This document shows, piece by piece, positions 42,085 through 50,225 of a stretch of 64,000 bases of DNA (positions are counted from its first letter, which is position 1; each line of letters opens with the position of its first letter). The DNA comes from Ferruginibacter sp. (GTDB lineage: Bacteria; Bacteroidota; Bacteroidia; Chitinophagales; Chitinophagaceae). The position numbers were made by a program, and so were the translations under genes. The stretch is from positions 1 through 64,000 of the forward strand of contig JAHBTM010000007.1 in assembly GCA_019638635.1 (NCBI GenBank). Direction: 5' to 3'. The notes beneath the pieces are model-generated. The model was given only the letters and a program-made list of their open reading frames with translations. It was not told the origin of the DNA and did no database searches.

Positions 42085-43683
42085 ATGCAAACAGATTTTC
42101 TTGTTATTGGTTCCGGAATTGCCGGGTTAACCTATGCACTTAAAGTGGGAAGTTCTTTTCCGGATAAAACGGTTACCATCATCACCAAAACCATGAGTGA
42201 TGAAACCAACACCAAGTACGCACAGGGCGGTATAGCAGGAGTGATGGATTTTACAACCGACAGTTTTGAAAAGCATATTGAAGACACCCTGATCGCGGGA
42301 GATGGTTTGTGCAGAAAAGAAGTGGTAGAACTGGTGGTGAAGGAAGGGGTGGAACGCATTCAGGAAATAATTGAATGGGGCGCCCGTTTCGATAAAGATA
42401 ATGAAGGCGAATTCAAACTGGGTAAAGAGGGCGGCCATAGTGAAAACCGCATATTACACCACAAAGACATCACCGGTAAAGAAATGGAGCGGGCACTGCT
42501 CGCCAGCATAGCGGAACTGGAGAATGTGAAAATCATTACACATGGGTTTGTACTTGATTTGATTACACAGCATCACCTTGGCTATCTGGTTACCAAATCA
42601 ACACCCGATATTGAATGTTATGGCGTGTATATGCTGAACATCAATACACATGAAATCATTACGATCCAATCAAAAATCACTTTACTGGCAACCGGTGGGA
42701 TTGGCCAGGTATACCGATCTACCACCAATCCTTCAATTGCAACCGGCGACGGAATTGCGATGGTGTACAGAGCCAAGGGGCGGATTGAAAACATGGAATT
42801 CATTCAGTTTCATCCCACGGCATTGTATGAACCCGGTGCTAAAGGATATTCCTTTCTCATAACGGAGGCGGTTAGGGGCGATGGAGCCATATTGCGAAAC
42901 GATACCGGTGAGGCATTCATGGAAAGATATGATAGCAGAAAAGACTTGGCACCCAGAGATATTGTGGCACGTGCTATTGATAACGAAATGAAAATTCACG
43001 GAACGGAATTTGTTTATCTGGATTGCAGGCACATGCCCCTGGAAAAGTTTATCGAGCACTTTCCAAACATCTATGAAAAGTGCAAAAGTGTGGGTATTGA
43101 TGTTTCGAAAGATATGATTCCCGTTTCTCCTGCAGCACATTACAGTTGTGGAGGCATTAAAACGGATGAGTATGGAAGAACCTCCATTAAGCACCTCTAC
43201 GCTGCCGGAGAATGTGCCAGTACAGGCTTACACGGGGCTAACCGCCTGGCCAGTAATTCACTGCTAGAAGCCATGGTGTTTGCACACAGAAGTTTTGTAA
43301 TGGCATCCCGCGACATTCATATAGTGAATCAAGTACCCGAAATTCCAGAATGGAACGCAGCAGGTACCAAAGCCCCCGCGGAGATGATCCTCATCACCCA
43401 AAGTAAGAAGGAACTTAAACAAATCATGAGTGATTATGTAGGTATCGTTAGAACCAATGAACGTTTGGGCAGAGCTGCTACCCGTTTAGATTTATTGCAT
43501 CTGGAAACAGAAAAACTGTATCAGCGTACGGAAGTGTCGCCCGCTTTGTGTGAATTGAGAAACCTGATTACAATAGCCTACCTCATTGTAAAATGTGCCG
43601 GGTTCAGAAAAGAAAGCAGGGGTTTACATTACAATACCGATTTTCCTGGTAAAGGCGCTATTTTGCAGGATACTATTTTATAA
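42085..43683 (+). CDS. nadB: L-aspartate oxidase NadB
   Basis: NadB oxidises L-aspartate to iminoaspartate for NAD synthesis. The 532-residue flavoprotein has the FAD motif GSGIAG (8-13), TKYAQGGIAGV, the active-site regions HTALYEPG-like (QFHPTALYEPGAKGYSFLITEAVRGDGA), AAHYSCGGIKTDEYGRT and GLHGANRLASNSLLEA. It belongs to the succinate dehydrogenase flavoprotein superfamily, but lack of a partner Fe-S subunit and the motif set favour NadB. NadA and NadC are not in this window. Confidence 0.94.
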   Translation: MQTDFLVIGSGIAGLTYALKVGSSFPDKTVTIITKTMSDETNTKYAQGGIAGVMDFTTDSFEKHIEDTLIAGDGLCRKEVVELVVKEGVERIQEIIEWGARFDKDNEGEFKLGKEGGHSENRILHHKDITGKEMERALLASIAELENVKIITHGFVLDLITQHHLGYLVTKSTPDIECYGVYMLNINTHEIITIQSKITLLATGGIGQVYRSTTNPSIATGDGIAMVYRAKGRIENMEFIQFHPTALYEPGAKGYSFLITEAVRGDGAILRNDTGEAFMERYDSRKDLAPRDIVARAIDNEMKIHGTEFVYLDCRHMPLEKFIEHFPNIYEKCKSVGIDVSKDMIPVSPAAHYSCGGIKTDEYGRTSIKHLYAAGECASTGLHGANRLASNSLLEAMVFAHRSFVMASRDIHIVNQVPEIPEWNAAGTKAPAEMILITQSKKELKQIMSDYVGIVRTNERLGRAATRLDLLHLETEKLYQRTEVSPALCELRNLITIAYLIVKCAGFRKESRGLHYNTDFPGKGAILQDTIL

Positions 43684-43702
43684 TTTACACCTTCACCGAA
43701 GT

Positions 43703-44674
43703 ATGTACTATATTGTTTACGGACTGCTTTATCTTTTATCACTCATACCTTTTACAGTGATGTATGGATTGAGCAATGTGATTACCTGGTTGATGTTTTA
43801 TGTGTTCAGGTATAGAAAAGATGTGGTGTTGAATAACCTTCAGATTGCATTTCCGGATAGGTCCGAACCAGACAGAAAGAAAATAGCCCTCGCATTTTAC
43901 AGAAATTTAATCGATACTTTCCTGGAAAGTATTAAACTCATTTCAATCTCTAACGCACAATTAGAAAAGCGCATTCAGGTGCGAAATATGGATGCGTGTA
44001 ACCGATTGATTGAAGCCGGTAAAAACGTACAATTTCATAGCGGACATCAATTCAACTGGGAATATGCCAATCTGGCCTTTTCGAAAAATGTACAGGGTAC
44101 TTTCCTGGGCGTATATATGCCCATCAAAAACAAAGTGCTCAATACCATTTTTCTGAAAATCAGAAGTCGGTATAACACCACATTGATACCCGTTCCGGAG
44201 TTTAAAGAATCGTTCAAGCAATTCTCTGAGCAACCGTATTCCCTTGCATTGGTTTCTGACCAAAATCCGGGTAAACCCATGAACGGACATTGGCTGAATT
44301 TCTTCGGTAAACCCACGCCTTTTGTAGCCGGCCCGGATAAGGGTGCCCGATTAAAAGGTACCGCAGTTGTTTTTGTGAAATTCATTAAGGAAAAGAAACG
44401 GGGATTCTATACCTATGAGGCTGCGGTGATAACAGACAATGCTTCGGATATGCGTGAGGGTGAGTTAACACTCCGCTTCCGTGATTTTCTGGAAGAAGCC
44501 ATACGCGAACAGCCCGACAACTACTTATGGAGCCACAGAAGGTGGCGTAGGCAATACAAACCGGAGTATGAGAAGAGGTGGATCGAGTCCGTGCCTCCTC
44601 CCATACCAAACACCGGAATCACGACTCCGCCACCTGACTCAGATGCTGGAATTCCTGATTATACTTCAACGTAG
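43703..44674 (+). CDS. LpxL/HtrB-like lysophospholipid acyltransferase
   Basis: This 323-residue membrane enzyme has an N-terminal hydrophobic segment (IVYGLLYLLSLIPFTVMYGL) and the HX4E catalytic motif at H115-E120 (HSGHQFNWEYAN). DQNPGKPMNGHWLNFFGKPTPF and SHRRWRRQYKPEY are typical of lipid A late acyltransferases. It probably adds a secondary acyl chain to lipid A. The ATG at 43703 is chosen; an in-frame extension reaching back into nadB has no conserved residues. Its end overlaps the convergent LuxR gene by 56 bases. Confidence 0.88.
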   Translation: MYYIVYGLLYLLSLIPFTVMYGLSNVITWLMFYVFRYRKDVVLNNLQIAFPDRSEPDRKKIALAFYRNLIDTFLESIKLISISNAQLEKRIQVRNMDACNRLIEAGKNVQFHSGHQFNWEYANLAFSKNVQGTFLGVYMPIKNKVLNTIFLKIRSRYNTTLIPVPEFKESFKQFSEQPYSLALVSDQNPGKPMNGHWLNFFGKPTPFVAGPDKGARLKGTAVVFVKFIKEKKRGFYTYEAAVITDNASDMREGELTLRFRDFLEEAIREQPDNYLWSHRRWRRQYKPEYEKRWIESVPPPIPNTGITTPPPDSDAGIPDYTST

Positions 44675-44846
44675 CCTCTACACGATTGCGAACACCCATC
44701 TTTCGATAAATGCTGCGCACATGTTTCTTCACCGTTTCAGGTGAAATAAAAATTTTCCCGGCAATTTCTTTGTAATACAATCCTTGAGAAAGTTCACGGA
44801 TTACCTCAGTCTCCCGACGAGTGAGTAGATTTTCAGCAGTTTTCAT
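44619..44846 (-). CDS. Small LuxR-type HTH regulator
   Basis: The 75-residue protein is essentially one LuxR/GerE helix-turn-helix: LLTRRETEVIRELSQGLYYKEIAGKIFISPETVKKHVRSIYRKM. No receiver or sensor domain is present. The ATG at 44846 is used; a 20-residue in-frame upstream extension is unconserved. It may be a free-standing GerE-type regulator or a dimer partner of a longer one. The target is unknown. It overlaps the acyltransferase gene tail to tail. Confidence 0.75.
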   Translation of the reverse strand: MKTAENLLTRRETEVIRELSQGLYYKEIAGKIFISPETVKKHVRSIYRKMGVRNRVEATLKYNQEFQHLSQVAES

Positions 44847-44964
44847 ATGAACTATTTTAAGTGTGAATAGTTCTACAAAGTTGAATGCTGCAACATCCTT
44901 CAACAAGTGATTATCACCATTTTCATCCTGTTACTTTTCTGAGAACGGATGTATAAAATACACA

Positions 44965-44985
44965 AGCCCGCTGGTAGGGCAGGCT
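44965..44985 (-). terminator. Weak terminator after the MBL-rhodanese gene
   Basis: On the minus strand AGCCTGC pairs with GCGGGCT (one T-G pair), followed by TGTGTATTTTAT. It lies 26 bases past the stop codon. The T tract is imperfect. Confidence 0.35.
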
Positions 44986-45011
44986 CATGCAATGTATGAT
45001 GATTCAACAGT

Positions 45012-46415
45012 TTAATTTAAAGCGGCTGTTTCCTTCACTACCTGCACATTTTTCAATTTGCTGATACTGCCCCATCCACCCAGTACATTGCGAAGGTTAT
45101 GAAATCCGTGCTTTTTAAAAATGGAAGCGGCTATTACACTGCGGTAACCACCCGCACAATGAATGTACAGGTTTTGTGATTCATTGAATTGTGCAATCTC
45201 TGCAACATCAGTCATTTCTGATAAAGGAAGGTTAATCGCACTTTTTAAATGACCTTCTGCAAACTCGCCTTCTTTTCTAACATCTACAATGGTGAGCCGT
45301 GGATCATGTGGTATATCCATCCACAATTCATCCGCCTCCACATCAATCACCATATCTGTTGGTTCTCCGGCATTCAGCCAGGTTTGAAATCCACCTTCGA
45401 GATATCCGTGAATTTTTTCAAAACCCACCCTGGTTAACCGTACGAGGGACGCTTCTTCTGCGCCGGGTTCTGTTACCAGAATGATGGATTGATTGAAGGG
45501 GAGCAAAGCGCCGGCCCATTCTGCAAACCGTCCTTCCAACCCAATAAATATTGAACCGGGAATAAAACCGGTAGTGAAGGTGGTGGCAGGGCGTGTATCT
45601 AAAATGATGGCACCCTGTTGTGCTGCGTTTTTAAAAGCTTCAATGGTTAAAGGAGTTAATCCTTTTTGTTTTAGTTCGTTTAAGGGCGTATATCCTTTTT
45701 GATTGATTTGTGCATTGATTGAAAAATATTTTGGAGCATCCTGCAAACCCGATGTTACCTTTTCAATAAAGGCTTCTTTGGTGGTAGGTTGCAGCGCATA
45801 GTTCAATTTTTTTTGTTCACCCAATGTGCTCCACGTGTCTGGCCCCAGGCTTTTACCGCAACTACTACCCGGGCCATGTGCCGGATACATTAGCACAGCA
45901 TCCGGTAAAGGGAGGATTTTTTGTTGAAGAGATTCATACAGTATCCCGGCCAACTCTTCACTGCTCATCCCTCCACTGCTTAAATCGGGGCGGCCCACAT
46001 CTCCTACAAACAAGGTATCACCCGTAAACAAGGCATGTTCTTGTTCCTTTTCATTCCTCAACAAATAGCAAACACTTTCCATGGTATGCCCGGGTGTGTG
46101 TAATACTTCTATACTACAAGCCCCCAATGGAAAGATTTCGCCGTCTGTGGCGTGGTGTACAGTATAGCCGGTTTTTGATCCGGGTCCGAATACGATGGGT
46201 GCCCCGGTAGCTTTGGCTAAATCCAGATGCCCGCTTACAAAATCTGCATGAAAATGGGTTTCGAATATATATCGAATGACTGCATTCCTGTCTTTTGCCA
46301 GTTGCAGGTAATCATCAATATCACGTAATGGGTCAATAATAGCGGCAACCCCTTCGCTTTCAATGTAATAAGCTGCCTCACTCAGGCATTTTGTATATAA
46401 TTGCTGGATGTACAT
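45012..46415 (-). CDS. MBL-fold persulfide dioxygenase-like protein fused to rhodanese domains
   Basis: The 467-residue protein starts with a glyoxalase II-like beta-lactamase fold (HFHADFVSGH, H54/H56/D58; later HTPGHTMES and FTGDTLFVGDVGRPDL), as in ETHE1-type persulfide dioxygenases. Two rhodanese domains follow. The first (ILDTRPATTFTTG) lacks the catalytic Cys and the second has it in HCAGGYRS. It probably oxidises glutathione- or other low-molecular persulfides during sulfide detoxification. It has its own promoter and a Shine-Dalgarno-like site. Confidence 0.88.
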   Translation of the reverse strand: MYIQQLYTKCLSEAAYYIESEGVAAIIDPLRDIDDYLQLAKDRNAVIRYIFETHFHADFVSGHLDLAKATGAPIVFGPGSKTGYTVHHATDGEIFPLGACSIEVLHTPGHTMESVCYLLRNEKEQEHALFTGDTLFVGDVGRPDLSSGGMSSEELAGILYESLQQKILPLPDAVLMYPAHGPGSSCGKSLGPDTWSTLGEQKKLNYALQPTTKEAFIEKVTSGLQDAPKYFSINAQINQKGYTPLNELKQKGLTPLTIEAFKNAAQQGAIILDTRPATTFTTGFIPGSIFIGLEGRFAEWAGALLPFNQSIILVTEPGAEEASLVRLTRVGFEKIHGYLEGGFQTWLNAGEPTDMVIDVEADELWMDIPHDPRLTIVDVRKEGEFAEGHLKSAINLPLSEMTDVAEIAQFNESQNLYIHCAGGYRSVIAASIFKKHGFHNLRNVLGGWGSISKLKNVQVVKETAALN

Positions 46416-46419
46416 ATTT

Positions 46420-46437
46420 CTCCTTTGTGCAAATGTA
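46420..46437 (-). promoter_or_regulatory. Promoter and unusual SD site of the MBL-rhodanese gene
   Basis: TACATTTG (46437-46430, minus) fits TAnnTTTG. It is followed at 46426-46420 by AAAGGAG, four bases before the ATG. Strong SD-like sequences are rare in this window, so this one stands out. Confidence 0.5.
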
Positions 46438-46493
46438 CGGTAAGTTCACTGCTGCCTGAACAGCGACTAGTGTTAAACCCCATCAATGGAAAT

Positions 46494-46526
46494 AAAAAAA
46501 GCGGATGAACACTCATCCGCTAGTTT
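46494..46526. terminator. Bidirectional terminator after arsR
   Basis: AGCGGATGA (46500-46508) and TCATCCGCT (46513-46521) form a perfect 9-bp stem with a 4-base loop. The minus strand reads T7 after it, ending the arsR transcript; the plus strand has TTTTTT two bases after the stem. It separates arsR from the MBL-rhodanese gene. Confidence 0.88.
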
Positions 46527-46542
46527 TTTGTTGAAAGTTTCA

Positions 46543-46896
46543 TTATGCAACCATTTCTTGCACACACTGATTCAGCTCATCAATTCTTTTGTAGTTTACC
46601 AGATAATAAATGTACTTTCCTTCTCTTTGCGTAGTTACCACACCGGCTTTTCTCATGATTGCAAGGTGTTGAGATGCAACAGATTGCTCTAATCGAAGGC
46701 GAACATAAATCTCCGTAACGGTTATCTTTTTCTCGGTTTCAATCAGCGTTAAAATTTGCTGACGGAGCTTGTGATTCAGTGCACGTAAAACAAGAGATGC
46801 TTTCTTAACATTATGATAATTAATGTTAATGGAAGAAGGGGCCTCATTGCCTTGCGCTTCTACTTTCAGGTCATTCGTTTGAGTTGCAACCATCAT
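46543..46896 (-). CDS. ArsR-family winged-helix regulator
   Basis: The 117-residue protein has the ArsR fold: LRALNHKLRQQILTLIETEKKITVTEIYVRLRLEQSVASQHLAIMRKAGVVTTQREGKYIYYLVN. The ATG pair at 46896/46893 is preferred to a 62-residue upstream extension that reaches back through the promoter into tsaB. Only one Cys (NQCVQ) is present, so classic metal-site or dithiol sensing is not obvious. The neighbouring persulfide-oxidising gene suggests a sulfur link, but a terminator separates them. Confidence 0.85.
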   Translation of the reverse strand: MMVATQTNDLKVEAQGNEAPSSININYHNVKKASLVLRALNHKLRQQILTLIETEKKITVTEIYVRLRLEQSVASQHLAIMRKAGVVTTQREGKYIYYLVNYKRIDELNQCVQEMVA

Positions 46897-46935
46897 AGGG
46901 AAATAATTTAAATCTTGAACAAAGTAAATAGAGTA

Positions 46936-46943
46936 CAAATATA
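46936..46943 (-). promoter_or_regulatory. -7 box of arsR promoter
   Basis: TATATTTG (minus strand) is a perfect TAnnTTTG box 39 bases before the arsR start. The imperfect palindrome ATAGAGTA-N4-TATACTAT (46927-46946) overlaps it and could be an autoregulatory operator. Confidence 0.5.
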
Positions 46944-47020
46944 CTATTGGAATAATGTTTAATTGAATAAACGCTGTTAAAATTGCTGGTAACGAATGTC
47001 TTTTAGATATAGAATTATTA

Positions 47021-47689
47021 CTACACGTTGTAGAATTCTTTTGCATAAAAGGGGATAGCATCAACCACTGAAGCAAAGTCATTCGACAAATATTTTTCGT
47101 AAGCGCGCTGTATGAAAGCCTCTGTAGTATTCACCATTTCAACGAAAATTGCGTTCGGGTGGCTCACTATATCTTTGAACTTACCAGAACCATTACCCGA
47201 AAATATTACGGGTTGTTTGTGGATGTATTCAGAGAATGCATGTTGATCTAAAATCATCGCACGGGGAGTTATCATTTCGTTCATCTCATAATCATATACT
47301 GCGGTAAACACTTCCATGCGGCGAGCGTCAATCATCGGACAATACAGTGCGTGGTTCATTCCATTTTGTTTTACACTGGCAGATGCCATCAACCACAAAT
47401 TGTTGATGGTAATCAGCGGAATATGTAAGGCAAAACAAAACCCTTTGGCGGTTGACATTCCTACCCTTAAACCCGTGTATGATCCCGGTCCTTCTGTAAC
47501 AGCTACAGCCTGTAAGTTTGACGGAGAAATGGATGCTTCATCCATCAAATCACTGATTGCTTGATGTATAAAAGCGCTATGGTCTTTCTGTTGGTGATTT
47601 TCTCTTGATGCAATGCATTGTCCATTCATCGATAAAGCTGCAATGGCAGTAGTTAATGCCGTATCTATATGTAAGATATAGGTGTTCAT
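47021..47689 (-). CDS. tsaB: tRNA threonylcarbamoyladenosine biosynthesis protein TsaB
   Basis: TsaB is the inactive ASKHA-fold partner of TsaD in t6A synthesis. The 222-residue product starts NTYILHIDTAL and has the family motif VTEGPGSYTGLRVGMSTAKGFCF. The ATG at 47689 overlaps the stop of the upstream 3-hydroxyacyl-CoA dehydrogenase-like gene by four bases; longer in-frame starts would extend far into that gene. TsaE, its ATPase partner, is encoded at 5.3 kb. Confidence 0.93.
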   Translation of the reverse strand: MNTYILHIDTALTTAIAALSMNGQCIASRENHQQKDHSAFIHQAISDLMDEASISPSNLQAVAVTEGPGSYTGLRVGMSTAKGFCFALHIPLITINNLWLMASASVKQNGMNHALYCPMIDARRMEVFTAVYDYEMNEMITPRAMILDQHAFSEYIHKQPVIFSGNGSGKFKDIVSHPNAIFVEMVNTTEAFIQRAYEKYLSNDFASVVDAIPFYAKEFYNV

Positions 47690-48279
47690 ACGTTGGCTTC
47701 TTTTAAAAGCAAAGCACAGGGTTGATACCTTGTATCGGTGGGCGAGAGGTGTAAAAGTAATTCGGCTATCCTTGATATTCCAATCTTTCGGCTCCACTCA
47801 AACGGGCCATATGGATAACCGGTACCTAATTTCATAGCAATATCAATCTCATCCTTAGTGCTGATTCTCGCTTCAAGGGCAAAATAAGCTTCATTGATAA
47901 TCATCGAAACCACCCTCGCGGCTATCAGTCCGGTTGCAGGTGTTATCCAAACCGGTGATATATTCAACGATTGCAAGATGTGGTTGGCTTTTTCATTTGA
48001 ATTTCCTCCTACTTCCCAGCGTGGTCTTTCAATCAATCCCGGCCATAATGAAATGTAGTTCACCTGTGCGTGTGGAGTGGATGCAATATGCGCGGCATCC
48101 ATAAAAACGGGAACGGTTTCAGGAATATCGTGGATCGGAGTTTCAGCTCCCAGGAAAATGGCATCAGGTATTGCATGGTTCTTCCATTCTTCCGGTTGTT
48201 GTACACGCAACCAGGTAGCACCTTTCAGTGAAGAAAGACTCAACCATTGCGCATCCGAAACACACGTTAATATTTTCAT
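47686..48279 (-). CDS. Short 3-hydroxyacyl-CoA dehydrogenase-like protein
   Basis: The 197-residue protein has the C-terminal 3HCDH domain (GLIAARVVSMIINEAYFALEA... DIAMKLGTGYPYGPFEW) but its N-terminal half is too short and lacks the GxGxxG NAD motif. It is therefore unlikely to be a working dehydrogenase alone. The ATG at 48279 is chosen because a further upstream TTG lies inside the -7 box. The gene is coupled to tsaB by a four-base overlap. Function unknown. Confidence 0.75.
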   Translation of the reverse strand: MKILTCVSDAQWLSLSSLKGATWLRVQQPEEWKNHAIPDAIFLGAETPIHDIPETVPVFMDAAHIASTPHAQVNYISLWPGLIERPRWEVGGNSNEKANHILQSLNISPVWITPATGLIAARVVSMIINEAYFALEARISTKDEIDIAMKLGTGYPYGPFEWSRKIGISRIAELLLHLSPTDTRYQPCALLLKEANV

Positions 48280-48291
48280 GAATTCTTTTTG

Positions 48292-48299
48292 CAAAAATA
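48292..48299 (-). promoter_or_regulatory. -7 box of the 3HCDH-like/tsaB operon
   Basis: TATTTTTG on the minus strand matches TAnnTTTG and ends 12 bases before the ATG at 48279. It lies back to back with the ridA promoter. Confidence 0.5.
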
Positions 48300-48316
48300 G
48301 GGCGATAATAAAAGAC

Positions 48317-48324
48317 TAACTTTG
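48317..48324 (+). promoter_or_regulatory. -7 box of ridA promoter
   Basis: TAACTTTG, identical to the tRNA-Leu box, ends 17 bases before the ridA ATG. Confidence 0.6.
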
Positions 48325-48341
48325 CAGGATAAAAAAAATTC

Positions 48342-48725
48342 ATGAAACATCAGATAATACAAACTCCTAATGCCCCGGCTCCTATTGGTCCGTACAGCCA
48401 GGCAGTGCAGGCAGGAGATATGTTATTTATATCCGGACAAATTGCCTTGAATCCTGCAACCGGCGAATTAGACAATGCCGACCTTCGAACTGAAACCCTT
48501 CGGGTAATGCAAAACCTGAAAGCCATACTGGAAGCGGCCGGAACTCATTTTGGCAAAGTAATTAAAACAACAATTTTCCTCAGCGATATGCAATGGTTTA
48601 CAGAAGTAAATGAAATATATGCCACGTATTTTACAGATAATTATCCCGCAAGGGAAACCGTTGCCGTAAAAGGGTTGCCGAAAAATGTTCACGTTGAAAT
48701 CAGTATGATTGCTGCTGTATCATGA
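48342..48725 (+). CDS. ridA: RidA family enamine/imine deaminase
   Basis: RidA hydrolyses reactive 2-aminoacrylate and related enamines to keto acids. The 127-residue length is standard. APAPIGPYSQAVQAGDMLFISGQIALNP, the substrate Arg in YPARETVAVKGLPK and VEISMIAAV are family motifs. The stop overlaps the start of the next gene, a D-hydroxyacid dehydrogenase, by four bases, so the two are coupled. Confidence 0.93.
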   Translation: MKHQIIQTPNAPAPIGPYSQAVQAGDMLFISGQIALNPATGELDNADLRTETLRVMQNLKAILEAAGTHFGKVIKTTIFLSDMQWFTEVNEIYATYFTDNYPARETVAVKGLPKNVHVEISMIAAVS

Positions 48726-49639
48726 TTATTATCACCTCATCTGTTCACGAATCACTGTTAGAGTACCTTTCTGATAAAGGCTATGCATATCGTTATGTGC
48801 CCGAAATCACATATGAACAGTTGTTGTCAGAGATACACGAAGCGGAGGGCTTGTTTGTTACTACACGACTGCCCATCAACAAAGCACTGCTGATGAAGGC
48901 GGAAAAGCTCAAATGGATTGGTCGCCTCGGCAGCGGAATGGAAATGATAGATACTGCGTTTGCGCGTTCTCGTGATATATATTGTGTGAGCAGTCCGGAA
49001 GGCAATCGCACGGCAGTAGCTGAGCATAGTTTGGGGATGTTGTTGAATATAATGCATCACATAGCCCATTCTGCAGATGAAGTGCGACATGGCCTATGGA
49101 AACGTGATGAAAACCGTGGAACTGAACTCACCGGAAAAACGGTAGGTATTATTGGGTTTGGTAACACCGGAGAAGCATTTTCCCGTTTGTTAAGCGCTTT
49201 CAATGTTACCGTATTGGCGTATGATAAATACCGGTATGATTTCGGAGGGCGGCATGTTAAAGAAGCAAGTTTTGAACAAGTGTGCCGTTATGCGGATGTA
49301 ATTAGTTTTCATCTGCCGTTGAACGAAGAAACGCGATACATGGCCGATGTGGCATTCTTTAACAAGTTGAGGAATCAACCTTATATACTCAATGCCTCTC
49401 GTGGAGAAATCATGCACACCCCATCGCTGATTGAAGCATTAAAATCCGGAATGATACGGGGCGCGGCATTGGATGTACTTGAAAATGAGCGGCTGAATAC
49501 CTTTTCGCCGGCTGAAAAGGAACAACTCGATTATTTAACCAGTCACCCCGCGGTGATCGTAACCCCGCATATAGCAGGGTATAGCCATGAATCGTATAAA
49601 AAAATGGCAGAAATCCTGATTCAAAAGCTGAAATTGTAA
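48722..49639 (+). CDS. D-2-hydroxyacid dehydrogenase (phosphoglycerate dehydrogenase-like)
   Basis: This 305-residue NAD-dependent enzyme has the Rossmann motif GFGNTG (around 142-147) in TGKTVGIIGFGNTGEAFSRLL. The catalytic Arg/Glu/His segments are about LNASRGEIM, ALDVLENE and VTPHIAGYS. It lacks the ACT domain of full serA proteins. Phosphoglycerate, lactate or another 2-ketoacid are possible substrates. It is co-translated with ridA, which fits amino-acid metabolism. Confidence 0.88.
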   Translation: MIIITSSVHESLLEYLSDKGYAYRYVPEITYEQLLSEIHEAEGLFVTTRLPINKALLMKAEKLKWIGRLGSGMEMIDTAFARSRDIYCVSSPEGNRTAVAEHSLGMLLNIMHHIAHSADEVRHGLWKRDENRGTELTGKTVGIIGFGNTGEAFSRLLSAFNVTVLAYDKYRYDFGGRHVKEASFEQVCRYADVISFHLPLNEETRYMADVAFFNKLRNQPYILNASRGEIMHTPSLIEALKSGMIRGAALDVLENERLNTFSPAEKEQLDYLTSHPAVIVTPHIAGYSHESYKKMAEILIQKLKL

Positions 49640-49659
49640 TCGGTTTTAATCAAAAAGAT

Positions 49660-49667
49660 TATATTTG
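49660..49667 (+). promoter_or_regulatory. -7 box of greA promoter
   Basis: TATATTTG is a perfect TAnnTTTG box. A TTG at 49634-49636 is 23 bases upstream, longer than the ideal 19. Transcription should start near 49673, immediately before a terminator hairpin in the leader. Confidence 0.6.
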
Positions 49668-49675
49668 TAATCATG

Positions 49676-49714
49676 CAACGCTTTGGAGGTCATCCGAAGC
49701 GTTGTATTTTTTTT
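49676..49714 (+). terminator. Terminator hairpin in the greA leader
   Basis: CAACGCTTTGGA (49676-49687) pairs with TCCGAAGCGTTG (49693-49704): 12 pairs including one T-G, with a 5-base loop. T8 follows at 49707-49714. It begins only a few bases after the predicted transcription start and ends 19 bases before the greA ATG. It is as strong as the window's best gene-end terminators, so most transcripts may stop at about 40 nt. Confidence 0.75.
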
Positions 49715-49733
49715 GCTACTAAACAACAGCATT

Positions 49734-50207
49734 ATGGCAGAGACTAACTACGTAACACAGGAAACATTTGATAAAATGCAGGCAGAATTACACCGCATGA
49801 AAACCGTTGATCGGCCTGCAGCCAGTGCGGCCATTGCCGAAGCGCGGGAAAAAGGAGATTTAAAGGAGAATGCAGAGTATGATGCCGCCAAAGAAGCGCA
49901 GGGCTTGCTGGAGGCCAGAATCAATCAACTGGAAACCACGGTTGCCACAGCGCGTATTCTGGATACTTCTTCTATCAATACCAACCGGGTGAGCATTTTA
50001 ACCAGGGTTACACTGCTTAACATGAACACCAAAAAGGAAGTTACCTATCAGATTGTGTCTGAAGGAGAGGCCGATTTAAAGGCCGGAAAAATTTCTGTTA
50101 CCTCACCCATAGGCAGTGGATTGCTGGGCAAATCGGTGGGCGATGTGGCTGAGGTGAAAGTGCCTGCCGGTGTATTAAAATTTAAAATTGAAAAAATTGC
50201 TGTTTAA
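49734..50207 (+). CDS. greA: Transcription elongation factor GreA
   Basis: GreA rescues backtracked RNA polymerase by stimulating RNA cleavage. The 157-residue protein has the N-terminal coiled coil with the tip motif GDLKENAEYDAAKEAQ and a C-terminal FKBP-like domain ending VKVPAGVLKFKIEKI. The ATG at 49734 is used; an in-frame extension of 17 residues would start inside the leader terminator hairpin. The HIT gene follows after 18 bases. Regulation by leader termination is likely. Confidence 0.94.
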   Translation: MAETNYVTQETFDKMQAELHRMKTVDRPAASAAIAEAREKGDLKENAEYDAAKEAQGLLEARINQLETTVATARILDTSSINTNRVSILTRVTLLNMNTKKEVTYQIVSEGEADLKAGKISVTSPIGSGLLGKSVGDVAEVKVPAGVLKFKIEKIAV

Positions 50208-50225
50208 TAAAGAACATTAAAAAAC

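Noticed and set aside
43595..43702. 36-codon extension of the LpxL-like gene back into nadB
   Set aside because: It has no conserved residues, while the ATG at 43703 begins with the expected membrane segment.
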